Below are positions 24,145-31,334 of a stretch of 64,000 nt of DNA, piece after piece; position 1 is the stretch's first letter, and the number at the start of each line of letters is the position of its first letter. The DNA comes from Amycolatopsis sp. FDAARGOS 1241. GTDB taxonomy: Bacteria > Actinomycetota > Actinomycetes > Mycobacteriales > Pseudonocardiaceae. The stretch is from contig NZ_CP069526.1 of the NCBI RefSeq assembly GCF_016889705.1, positions 3,906,001 to 3,970,000 of the forward strand, in the 5' to 3' direction. A model generated the notes under the pieces. It saw only the letters and a list, made by a program, of their open reading frames with translations, had not been told where the DNA came from and ran no database searches. A program made the translations under genes and the position numbers.

Positions 24145-24930
24145 ATGGGGGTGCTCGAGGAGGCGTTCGAAGCGGTTGTCGCGAAGTGGTCGGCGCCGGC
24201 CTCGGTGAGCTGGGTTTCGACGCGGCTGGGCGAAACCCGAGTGATCGCGTGCGGTGAGGGCGACCCGATCGTGCTGCTGCCCGGCAGCGGGGCCACGGCG
24301 GCCTCCTGGTTCGGCGTCGCCGGCCGATTGCCGGGGCGGGTGTACGCCGTGGATCTCCCCGGCACCGCGCGGACTCTCGACGACCTGATGTCGTGGGTGG
24401 ACGCCGTCCTCGCCCGGCTGGAGATCAGCCGGGTCGTGCTGTGCGCGCACTCCTATGGCGCGTGGCTCGCCCTCAACTACGCGCTCCGCCACCCGGCCGC
24501 CGTGTCCCGGCTGGCGTTGCTCGACCCGACGGACTGCTTCACCGGGCTGAGCCTGCCCTACCGCATCCGGGCCGTCCCGCTGATGCTCCGCCCGTCGGGC
24601 CGGCGCCAGGAAAGCTTCCTCCGCTGGGAAACCACCGGCCGCCCTCTCGATCCCGACTGGCTGCGGCTCGTGCGCGCCGTCGCCGACCTGCCCTCCCCGC
24701 ACATCGTCTTCCCCCGGCGCCCGAACCTCCTGGGGCTCACCGTTCAGACCCTCGTGCTCATCGCCGCCGACGGCAGAGCCCACGACCCGCGCCGGGTCGC
24801 CGAGCGCGCCGCGCACCAGCCGGCGGTCACCGCGGAACTCCTCGACAACGCGACGCACCACAGCATCCCGGTGCACGAACCGGATGTGCTGGCGGCGCGG
24901 ATCACCCGATGGCTGGTCAGCCAAGGCTGA
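24145..24930 (+). CDS. Alpha/beta fold hydrolase
   Basis: A 261-aa alpha/beta hydrolase. VLLPGSGATAASWFGVA gives the oxyanion loop (about residue 48). The nucleophile motif CAHSYGAWLALNYAL has the Ser, and the terminal DNATHHSIPVHEPD supplies the His. TAGGGT (24132-24137) ends 7 nt before the ATG, which looks like a housekeeping sigma leaderless -10 rather than the GGGTAN type. The substrate is unknown. Confidence 0.82.
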   Translation: MGVLEEAFEAVVAKWSAPASVSWVSTRLGETRVIACGEGDPIVLLPGSGATAASWFGVAGRLPGRVYAVDLPGTARTLDDLMSWVDAVLARLEISRVVLCAHSYGAWLALNYALRHPAAVSRLALLDPTDCFTGLSLPYRIRAVPLMLRPSGRRQESFLRWETTGRPLDPDWLRLVRAVADLPSPHIVFPRRPNLLGLTVQTLVLIAADGRAHDPRRVAERAAHQPAVTAELLDNATHHSIPVHEPDVLAARITRWLVSQG

Positions 24931-25016
24931 TGCGGCCCGGCGGAGGATTTTCAACGCGAACCTTCCACTCCGGCCCAGCGGCTACTGTGGGCGTTTGCCT
25001 GCCACGAGGAGGGCTG

Positions 25017-25616
25017 ATGAGCACTGACGACTTGCAGCGCGTCGACATGAAGATCGAGGTGCTCGTGGTTCCCGTCGCCGACGTCGAACGCGCGAAGGAG
25101 TTCTACGAGCGGCTCGGGTGGCGGCTGGACGAGACGCCGCCCGGGATCGTGCAGTTCACGCCGCACGGGTCGGCGTGTTCGGTGCAGTTCGGGGCGAACC
25201 TGACGGACGCCGAGCCCGGCTCGCGCATGGGGTATCTGGTCGTCGCGGACATCGTCGCGGCGCGGGACGCGCTGGTTGCCGCCGGGGTCGAGGTCGGCGA
25301 GATCTTCCACGGCGGGCCGGACGGGCGGGAGCCGGGGCTCGACCCGGACCGCGGAACGTACCGCTCGCGCGCGGCGTTCGCCGACCCGGACGGCAATCGG
25401 TGGCTGTTGCAGGAGATCACGAGCCGGCTGCCGGGCCGAGTGGAGGCGGCCGAGACGGCGTTCTCATCGGTCAGCGACCTGGCCGCCGCCCTGCGCCGCG
25501 CGGAGGCCGCGCACGGTGAGCACGAGAAGCGCACCGGCGAGTACGACGCGAACTGGCCCGACTGGTACGCCGAGTACGCGGTCGCCGAACGAGCCGGGAC
25601 GGAACTGCCGACCTGA
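25017..25616 (+). CDS. VOC family (glyoxalase/bleomycin-resistance-like) protein
   Basis: A 199-aa VOC protein: KIEVLVVPVADVERAKEFYERLG at the N-terminus and SRAAFADPDGNRWLLQEI at about residue 130. The last about 55 residues form a separate charged helical tail (AEAAHGEHEKRTGE, then DWPDWYAEY), often found on actinobacterial members. Metal-ligand positions are partly degenerate, so enzymatic activity is uncertain. RBS GAGGAGGGC lies just before the ATG. The shortened SDR gene follows 31 nt later. Confidence 0.85.
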   Translation: MSTDDLQRVDMKIEVLVVPVADVERAKEFYERLGWRLDETPPGIVQFTPHGSACSVQFGANLTDAEPGSRMGYLVVADIVAARDALVAAGVEVGEIFHGGPDGREPGLDPDRGTYRSRAAFADPDGNRWLLQEITSRLPGRVEAAETAFSSVSDLAAALRRAEAAHGEHEKRTGEYDANWPDWYAEYAVAERAGTELPT

Positions 25617-25647
25617 GCACCGGCCCGGAACCGAGGCGGAGGAGATC

Positions 25648-25995
25648 ATGACGGACGGGGAACTCGCCGGCCAGACCGTGGTCCTCATCGGCGGCAGCGC
25701 CGGCATCGGACTGGAAACGGCGCGGCGCGCGCTGGCGGAGGGCGCGAACGTCGTCCTGACCGGGCGCAACGAGGAACGCCTCGAGAAAGCCGCCGGCTTC
25801 GTCGACACGCCGCTGTCGGCGTCGCTGCTCGGCGACGACCTGGACGCCCGCCGCGCCGAACTGAGCCAACGCCTCCCGATCGGCCGCGTGGTGGGCCCCC
25901 GCGACGTCGCCGCGCTCGCCGTGCACCTCATGACCAACACCGCCCTGACCGGCGCCACCTACGACATCGACGGCGGGCAGCAGTTCGTCTTCTGA
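25648..25995 (+). pseudogene. SDR with internal in-frame deletion
   Basis: A 115-aa ORF that joins an SDR N-terminus (TVVLIGGSAGIGLETARRAL, GANVVLTGRNEERLEKA) to an SDR C-terminus (RVVGPRDVAALAVHLMTN, TGATYDIDGGQQFVF). The middle about 120-130 residues, including the catalytic Ser and YxxxK, are missing. An intact member would be near 240 aa. It cannot be an active SDR. RBS GGCGGAGGAGA precedes the ATG. The stop lies in an 18-bp tandem duplication. Confidence 0.82.
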
Positions 25996-26018
25996 CTCCG
26001 GTTCGTCTTCTGACTCCG
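25983..26018 (+). repeat. Perfect 18-bp tandem duplication at the stop of the SDR remnant
   Basis: The unit GTTCGTCTTCTGACTCCG occurs twice head to tail (25983-26000 and 26001-26018). The first copy includes the stop codon of the deleted SDR. A fresh replication-slippage event is the simple explanation. Confidence 0.9.
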
Positions 26019-26199
26019 GTGTGACGGGTGGTGCGGCAGGACCGGGTGAACGCGTTTTCCCGGCGTGGTGGGGTGGTCGTGCACGGTTTCGGGCGCGGTG
26101 ACCGGGAACCTCGCGCAACTGCGTGGAATCCGCTTCGGTAGCACTGTCTGTCCATTTGCGACTATGCGGCCCTGGTGGGCGGTGTTGAGCGAGATCCGC

Positions 26200-26860
26200 C
26201 CGTCGAACGGGCCGAACTGCGCGAGCTGACCACGCGGCGGCCGACTACCGGCGAACGGGTGAGCGTGACGAAGTGGGCGGTGATCGCGGCGGGCAGGGCG
26301 CCGGCGTGGTGCGGGCGGCGCTGGGTCCAGTCCACGCAGCTGCGGGCGGATACCCGCCGCGGGCTCAGGCGACGTCGAGACCGAGGTCGCGCATGAGCGT
26401 CTCGCCGGTGGGGTGTCAAGGCGTGGTCGCCACGTCGAGCAGGCGCAGGGCACCGGCAGCCAGGAGGTGCTCGCGCAGTTCGACGCCGCGGCGGCCGGCG
26501 AGGTGGTCGTAACAGGTGCGGGCTTCGGTGAGCGCCTTGGCGGCGTGGTGGGTGCGCAGCGAACGGACCGGGGCCGCCGGCGCGAGCTGTGCCAGTGCTT
26601 TGACGACGGCGGCCACGCGCGGACCGGCGAGTGCGTGGTAGCGGTGCCCGGCCTGGGCGCGGACCACCACCAGGCCGCCGTCGACGAGACGGTGCAGGTG
26701 GTCACTCACGGTGCCCGGGCGGACGCCGGCGCGGGCTGGCGAGCTCCCCGGCCGGCAGGGCGTGGCCCGCGGCGAGCGCGGCGAGGATGCGGATGCGCGT
26801 CGGGTCGCCGATCAGGACGCGACGGGCGCGAGGTCGCGGTCGGGCACCGGGTCGGTCATC
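26200..26860 (-). pseudogene. ArsR/winged-helix regulator remnant
   Basis: Pieces of an ArsR-type regulator lie in different minus frames. MTDPVPDRDLAPVAS starts near 26859, and VLIGDPTRIRILAALAAGHALPAG gives the first DNA-binding helices. A frame change is needed before VSDHLHRLVDGGLVVV (26709), then KALTEARTCYDHLAGRRGVEL. A last change leads to SCVDWTQRRPHHAGALPAAI near 26330. At least three shifts are required. Its divergent neighbour is the damaged SnoaL-like gene, a common ArsR-target arrangement. Confidence 0.7.
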
Positions 26861-26901
26861 GGCCCAGCGTGGCACGGGGGTGCCGATCCGGAAGAGCAAT
26901 C

Positions 26902-27441
26902 ATGACCACGGACATCGAGCACATCTTCACCGCGTGGGACGGCGCGCTGGGGGCCGAGGACGTCGACGCGGCGATGGCGCTGTACGCCGAGGACGCGACG
27001 CTGGAGAGCCCGCTCGTCTGCCCCCTGCTGGGCACGGACGAGGGGGTGGCCCGCGGCCGCGGCAACCTGCGGGAGTTCGTCGAAAAGGTGTTCGCGCACC
27101 AGCCCGCCAAGCGGCGCCGCTACCGCACTGGCTACGTCACCGATGGTGCACGCCTGCACTGGGGGTACCGCGGGCCGCGCCCGACGGGGAGCAGCTGGAC
27201 CTCGTCGAGGGCGATGGAAGTGCGCGACGGGGTGATCGCGCACCACCGGGTGTACTGGGGGCGGGTCGGGGTGGGGATGCTCGCTCGTGGCGAGCACTCC
27301 CGTCAGCCGGTGCCGATCGGCGCGGGCGGCTCGGCGGGTTTCCCGCCGGCGCCGCGCCGGGCGGTGCAGGTCGTGGCTCGATCGGCCGGTTCCGCCAGTG
27401 GTGGCCAGCGGACGGTGCTCAGCCGGGTGCTGCCGGTGTGA
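26902..27441 (+). pseudogene. SnoaL-like (NTF2 fold) protein, damaged
   Basis: The first about 75 residues read well (IEHIFTAWDGALGAEDVDAAMALYAED). Between about 27160 and 27220 the expected sequence (AAPDGEQLDLVE) is in another frame, and after that the original frame resumes with MEVRDGVIAHHRVYWGRVGVGML. So two compensating indels lie within about 60 nt. No stop follows at the family's usual end, and the ORF runs on for about 45 unrelated residues into a repeat. A mutated protein could still be made. Confidence 0.6.
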
Positions 27442-27555
27442 TCAGCGGGTGGCGATCCACGTGGTTCGGGCCGGTCCTGATCAGCGGGTGGTGATCAACC
27501 GGGTGCGCGGCGGTGCTGATCGGATGGTGATCAGTCGGTTTCCGGCTGTTGCCAC
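27439..27555 (+). repeat. Three degenerate 39-bp tandem repeats
   Basis: Copies start at 27439, 27478 and 27517, each beginning TGATC and followed by a GGGTGG- or GGATGG-like stretch and a second GATC. Copies 1 and 2 share TGATCAGCGGGTGG; copy 3 is more diverged. The array lies between two convergent genes and overlaps the end of the small minus-strand gene. Confidence 0.6.
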
Positions 27556-27695
27556 TCGCGTCCCGCGCGCTGCGCCGCGACGCGGATCTCGTTGGCCACT
27601 CGGCGCCGCTTCTCGCCGGTCGGGTGGCCGAAGTGGGTCCGGCGCGGGGCGGGGACGGGGACCGTCTCGGTGTCCCGGGTTGTCTGCTCCTTCAT
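27531..27695 (-). CDS. Small basic protein, unknown function
   Basis: A 54-aa hydrophilic protein (TETVPVPAPRRTHFGHPTGE, then KRRRVANEIRVAAQRAGREW). I do not recognise a family. The GGAGG at the correct distance from ATG 27695, high third-position GC and the lack of a better ORF in the gap support it. An upstream extension to 27803 has no RBS. No consensus stress-type promoter is visible. Confidence 0.55.
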   Translation of the reverse strand: MKEQTTRDTETVPVPAPRRTHFGHPTGEKRRRVANEIRVAAQRAGREWQQPETD

Positions 27696-27757
27696 GGCAG
27701 CCTCCGTTCTCTTGACAGGACAACGATTCCTGATCCCCGCCGTCGCGGCAAGAAAAT

Positions 27758-28018
27758 TCATCGGCGCTTCACTCGGACGGTGTGGACCACTGCGAGCGCG
27801 CACCCGGTCAGGAAGCCGGCGAAGGCAAGGCCGCCACGGCCGGCGAACACGCCGGTCACGAGGGCGAGCACCGCCGTGACTTCGGCGAACAAGAGCACCG
27901 CGAGCCAGCTGATGCGCTCGGCCAGAACCCGCACGGCGAACGCGCGGGTGGTGAAAGACTGGGGTCGCAGCTCGGCTTCGATGTCCCGCAGGGCACGGCT
28001 GTCCCGTTCGTCCAGCAT
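27758..28018 (-). CDS. DUF3040 domain-containing membrane protein
   Basis: An 86-aa protein: LDERDSRALRDIEAELRP at the N-terminus, the DUF3040 signature, followed by two membrane helices (about residues 35-57 and 61-80). Function unknown; such proteins are common near actinobacterial stress genes. RBS GAGGAGGAGC lies before ATG 28018. GGGTAG and GGGTAA hexamers (28053-28058 and 28072-28077, minus) lie upstream, but neither has a good -35. Confidence 0.8.
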   Translation of the reverse strand: MLDERDSRALRDIEAELRPQSFTTRAFAVRVLAERISWLAVLLFAEVTAVLALVTGVFAGRGGLAFAGFLTGCALAVVHTVRVKRR

Positions 28019-28077
28019 GGCTCCTCCTCGTGCGTCGGCCGTTGGTGAACGACTACCCGCGTGCACGCCGGTTACCC

Positions 28078-28104
28078 GTTTGCCGGCCGGGTGGCTGCGG
28101 GTAT
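28078..28104 (+). promoter_or_regulatory. Probable SigB/SigF-type promoter of the DUF3140 gene
   Basis: GTTT (28078-28081), 17-nt spacer, GGGTAT (28099-28104). The spacer is at the long end of the accepted range. The start codon is 33 nt downstream. Confidence 0.5.
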
Positions 28105-28137
28105 GCCCGGGAAGACGACGACCGGGAGGTGATCGGC

Positions 28138-28467
28138 ATGGCTGTGGACGAGGTCCTGTGGACGGAGTTCCACCGGGTGGTGAACATGACGTCGCGCGAA
28201 CTCGCCGACTGGCTGCGCACCCGTGAAGCAGGCACTGATGACGAGCCGCTGCCCGACCAGGCGGGCACGCCGAAGGGGCACCACGTCCTGGCGATCCTCG
28301 GGAAGCGCAAGTCCGATGTGGACTCCGCGGACGAGGCCGTGATGCGCGCCGTGGTGGACCGCGTGCACGCCGAACGCCGCGAGGATCTCGAACCGGTGGC
28401 CGGCGAGGCCCACTGGCGCCGGCGCCTGATGTCGCTGGGCCACGACCCGCTCAAACCCGTGCGCTGA
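28138..28467 (+). CDS. DUF3140 domain-containing protein
   Basis: A 109-aa protein: VLWTEFHRVVNMTSRELADWLRT, GHHVLAILGKRKSDV and WRRRLMSLGHDPLKP, the full DUF3140 pattern. Soluble, highly charged, function unknown. RBS CGGGAGGTGA precedes ATG 28138. A hairpin separates it from the convergent small acidic gene. Confidence 0.87.
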   Translation: MAVDEVLWTEFHRVVNMTSRELADWLRTREAGTDDEPLPDQAGTPKGHHVLAILGKRKSDVDSADEAVMRAVVDRVHAERREDLEPVAGEAHWRRRLMSLGHDPLKPVR

Positions 28468-28478
28468 GGGGTACGCGG

Positions 28479-28509
28479 TTGGTGGCGGGGGCGGCGGGCC
28501 TGCCACCAA
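28479..28509. terminator. 8-bp hairpin between convergent genes
   Basis: TTGGTGGC (28479-28486) pairs with GCCACCAA (28502-28509) around a 15-nt GC-rich loop. A likely weak bidirectional terminator. Confidence 0.5.
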
Positions 28510-28517
28510 TGCGAGGT

Positions 28518-28679
28518 TCAGCTCGTCGGCGGCGGCGCGGGTTCGTCGTCGTCGGCGGAGAGTTCCGGATCGCGCCAGTCTTCGGCGCGGGTGGGCCCGT
28601 TGCCCTTCAGCGTGCCCTGCAGCTCGGACTTCAGCTCGTCGTCCACACGGGGCGAATGCTGGTCGCTCTCGCGCGGCAT
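28518..28679 (-). CDS. Small acidic protein, conserved actinobacterial type
   Basis: A 53-aa hydrophilic protein (SPRVDDELKSELQGTLKG, RAEDWRDPELSADDDE). The pattern VDDELK...AEDWRDPE recalls small unnamed proteins I have seen in actinobacterial stress loci, but no function is known. GGAGGTG lies 5 nt before ATG 28679. A full-consensus promoter lies 42 nt upstream and overlaps the stop of the GT9 gene. Confidence 0.7.
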   Translation of the reverse strand: MPRESDQHSPRVDDELKSELQGTLKGNGPTRAEDWRDPELSADDDEPAPPPTS

Positions 28680-28721
28680 GAACACCTCCAGCCTGGTCGG
28701 GACGGGAACACTCGACTGCGG

Positions 28722-28746
28722 TTACCCGGTGACCGACGCCGGAAAC
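28722..28746 (-). promoter_or_regulatory. SigB/SigF-type promoter of the small acidic gene
   Basis: Minus-strand GTTT (28743-28746), 15-nt spacer, GGGTAA (28722-28727). The TAA is the stop codon of the upstream glycosyltransferase gene. Confidence 0.72.
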
Positions 28747-29771
28747 CCGGCCACCGCGGCCGGCTCGGGTTCGGCGAGCTCGGCCACCGCGCGACAGACC
28801 TCCGCGGGGTCGATCGCTTCGAGGCACGGGTGGCCGCGCACCGGGCAGGTGCGCGCGCGACTGCCGCGGCAGGGCGCGTGCTGGTCGCCCAGGAGCGCGG
28901 CCGGCACCCCGTACGGAGCCCAGCGCGCGGCGGGCACGACCGGCGCGAACAGCGACACCACCGGCGTCCCGGCGGCGGCGGCCAGGTGGGCGGCTCCGGT
29001 GTTGGGCGCGACCACGACCTGCGCGCCGGTCAGCACCGACGCGAGCTCGGCCAGCGGGGTGTGCCCGCCGAGGTCGACGGCCGCGTGCCCGGCCACGCGC
29101 CTGGTCAACTCGCGCTCCGCCCGGTTGCCCGTCACGACCACCCGGTATCCGCGAGCGACGAGCGCCCGCACAAGCCGGTGGCTCCACTCCGCCGAGGGGC
29201 GCCGCGCCGGGACGGACGCGCCCGGGTGCACGACGACGTACGGCCCACCGCCGGTCAGTCTCGTGGTGTTCGGAAGAGGCCGGCGCACCGCCAGGCCGCC
29301 GTGGTCGTGCTCGGGCAGCCGGTACCCGGCCGCCTCGGCGAGCGACAGCATGCGCAGGGCCTCGGGCGGATCACCGTCGACGTGGTGGCGCAGGTCGAGC
29401 AGGCTGCCCGGGTAGTCGTCGGAGATCGCGCCGATCCACGGCACGCCGGCCTGGCGCAGCAGCAGCGCGAGCGGCAACGGGGACTGGTGGAACGACGTGA
29501 GGATCAACGCCCGGTCCGGCGCCCGCTGCCGGACCTCCCGCACGAAAGCCCCGGTGCCGGCCGCTGTGACGGGCGGGGGTTGCGGGTCGATCCACGGCGC
29601 GAGCCACGTCATCAAGTCGTCGACCCCCAGCAGCAGCTCACCGGCGGCTCGTCCGTTCGGTCCGGTCAGCAGGGTGACCCGGGACGCGCCCGCGGCGACG
29701 GCCCGGACGCAGGGCCCGGCGAGCAGGACGTCGCCGAGGTTGTCCTGGCGCGCGATGAGGACGTGGGTCAT
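28722..29771 (-). CDS. Glycosyltransferase family 9 (heptosyltransferase-like)
   Basis: A 349-aa GT9 protein related to LPS heptosyltransferases: ARQDNLGDVLLAGPCVRAV at the N-terminus, the VVHPGASVPARRPSAEWSH motif (about residue 185), and APNTGAAHLAAAAGTP in the nucleotide-binding half. ADP-heptose is the expected donor; the same island encodes an ADP-heptose pathway. Gram-positive actinobacteria lack LPS, so the acceptor is unknown. ATG 29771 overlaps the GT2-GmhB stop by 4 nt (ATGA), so the two are coupled. Confidence 0.87.
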   Translation of the reverse strand: MTHVLIARQDNLGDVLLAGPCVRAVAAGASRVTLLTGPNGRAAGELLLGVDDLMTWLAPWIDPQPPPVTAAGTGAFVREVRQRAPDRALILTSFHQSPLPLALLLRQAGVPWIGAISDDYPGSLLDLRHHVDGDPPEALRMLSLAEAAGYRLPEHDHGGLAVRRPLPNTTRLTGGGPYVVVHPGASVPARRPSAEWSHRLVRALVARGYRVVVTGNRAERELTRRVAGHAAVDLGGHTPLAELASVLTGAQVVVAPNTGAAHLAAAAGTPVVSLFAPVVPAARWAPYGVPAALLGDQHAPCRGSRARTCPVRGHPCLEAIDPAEVCRAVAELAEPEPAAVAGFPASVTG

Positions 29772-31246
29772 GCGGCGACCCCCGCCACGCGCAGTGCTTC
29801 GGACAGGTCCCGGGCGACGGCGGCGTACCGGCGGGCATGCGCGACTTCGACGTCGAGTGTGCGGTCGGTCGGCACCAGCACCGCGCGGGCGCCTGCGGCC
29901 AGCGCCGCCCGGACGTCCCCACCGGTGTCCCCGATGACCACGCACGACGCGGGATCGACGCCGAGGTCCGACGCGGCTCGCAGGATCAGTCCCGGCGCGG
30001 GCTTGCGGCAGCCGCAGCCGTCGCCGTCGTCGTGGACGCAGACCTGCCACGTGCCGAAGGGTCCGAGCAGTTCCTCGACGCGGGTGTTCACCGCCTCGAG
30101 CCGCTCGGGCGTGATCCGTCCTTTCGCGACCCCGGACTGGTTGCTCACCACGCCGACGGGAATGCCGTGATCCCGCAACCTCTGGATCACGTCGGCGGCA
30201 CCGGGCACCGGCCGCACGCCCTCTGGGTCGTCGAGATAGGGGATATCGGTGATCAGCGTGTCGTCGCGGTCGAACAGCACCGCGACGGGCCGACGGCGGC
30301 GCCGGGCGGAAATCGCGCCACGGAGCCGGTGGTAGCAAGCGACCGGGGGGATGAGGGCACTGGTGACGGCCATCCGCGCCACTTCGCCCGGCTTCGGCGG
30401 GCCCGCGAGCACGCGCCGGGCCGCGAACTCCGCCGTGAGCCCGGCCCAGACGCTCGCGGCGAGCAGCGCCTTGCCCTTGAGTCCGCGCGCCGCGAAGGCG
30501 ACCGCGGCCACACCGGCCACGGTGGACACCGCGTGCTCGCCGAGGCGGCCGCGGCCTTCACCTGTGCGCTGCCGCCACAGCGCACCGTGCTTGGCGCGCA
30601 TCAGAGCGTTGTCGGCGTTGCCCCGCTGCGCTTTCACGCTGGCGAAGAACCCGGCGGCCCGCGCGGGGTGCGTGGTGATCCGGTCCCCGCGCACGATGCG
30701 GTGACCCTTCAGCGTCACGCGCAGCGCCAGGTCGGAGTCTTCGCGGAACGCGCGCGGGAAGCGTTCGTCGAACCCGCCCGCTTCGACGAGCGCGCTGCGC
30801 CGGTAGGCCATGTCCGCGGTGATCCACCGGGCGTGCTCGAGCCCGGCCGTGCCGCGCTCATCGTCGGTCGGGCGCCGGTCCGCCGGTAGCGGCACGGTGA
30901 TGCGCGCCTGCGACGCGGCGACCTCCGGCGGCAGCGGCATCAGGTCCTTGGCGAGCTGCCGCGGCCAGTCAGCGGCGAGCACGACGTCGTCGTCGACGAA
31001 GGCGATCCACTCGCCGGCCGCGGTCCGCCACCCGAGGTTGCGCGCGGCTGCCGGGCCGCGGCCACTGGAGCGCAGCACGCGGACACCGGGCGGAACGGTC
31101 AGCGGGGCGCCGCCGGGGCGGTCGTCGACGACGATGACCTCTGCTGGTCGCGGGCCGTCGCCGTGCAGGAGGGTTTCGAGCAGCGGGCGCAGGGTGTCGC
31201 GGCCGGTCGTGGGGATCACGACGGCGTAGTCGGGCGAAGCAGTCAC
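29768..31246 (-). CDS. GT2 glycosyltransferase fused to GmhB-like heptose bisphosphate phosphatase
   Basis: A 492-aa fusion. Residues 1-about 230 are a GT-A family 2 glycosyltransferase (YAVVIPTTGRDTLRPLLE, WIAFVDDDVVLAADW, REDSDLALRV). A linker with hydrophobic character (residues about 235-320) follows. Residues about 330-492 are an HAD phosphatase like GmhB: VAVLFDRDDTLITD, VVSNQSGVAKGRITPE, GCGCRKPAPG and IGDTGGDVRAAL. Its role would be D,D-heptose 1,7-bisphosphate dephosphorylation plus sugar transfer. The GTG start at 31246 is 9 nt after the promoter hexamer. Confidence 0.87.
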   Translation of the reverse strand: MTASPDYAVVIPTTGRDTLRPLLETLLHGDGPRPAEVIVVDDRPGGAPLTVPPGVRVLRSSGRGPAAARNLGWRTAAGEWIAFVDDDVVLAADWPRQLAKDLMPLPPEVAASQARITVPLPADRRPTDDERGTAGLEHARWITADMAYRRSALVEAGGFDERFPRAFREDSDLALRVTLKGHRIVRGDRITTHPARAAGFFASVKAQRGNADNALMRAKHGALWRQRTGEGRGRLGEHAVSTVAGVAAVAFAARGLKGKALLAASVWAGLTAEFAARRVLAGPPKPGEVARMAVTSALIPPVACYHRLRGAISARRRRRPVAVLFDRDDTLITDIPYLDDPEGVRPVPGAADVIQRLRDHGIPVGVVSNQSGVAKGRITPERLEAVNTRVEELLGPFGTWQVCVHDDGDGCGCRKPAPGLILRAASDLGVDPASCVVIGDTGGDVRAALAAGARAVLVPTDRTLDVEVAHARRYAAVARDLSEALRVAGVAA

Positions 31247-31255
31247 CGCAGCGGG

Positions 31256-31280
31256 CTACCCGGTGCGGGCCGGGACAAAC
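31256..31280 (-). promoter_or_regulatory. SigB/SigF-type promoter of the GT2-GmhB operon
   Basis: Minus-strand GTTT (31277-31280), 15-nt spacer, GGGTAG (31256-31261), 9 nt before the GTG start. Divergent from 31283. Confidence 0.75.
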
Positions 31281-31282
31281 GG

Positions 31283-31307
31283 GTGTCGAACTGCTGCCGG
31301 CGGGTAA
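31283..31307 (+). promoter_or_regulatory. SigB/SigF-type promoter (GTGT variant) of the aldehyde dehydrogenase gene
   Basis: GTGT (31283-31286), 15-nt spacer, GGGTAA (31302-31307). The start is 27 nt downstream behind GAAGGAGG. Confidence 0.6.
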
Positions 31308-31334
31308 CCGGGCGGGAAAGGAAGGAGGTGCGGA

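Noticed and set aside
28454..28474. GGGTAC right after the DUF3140 stop
   Set aside because: No -35 match at 14-17 nt and no plus-strand gene downstream.
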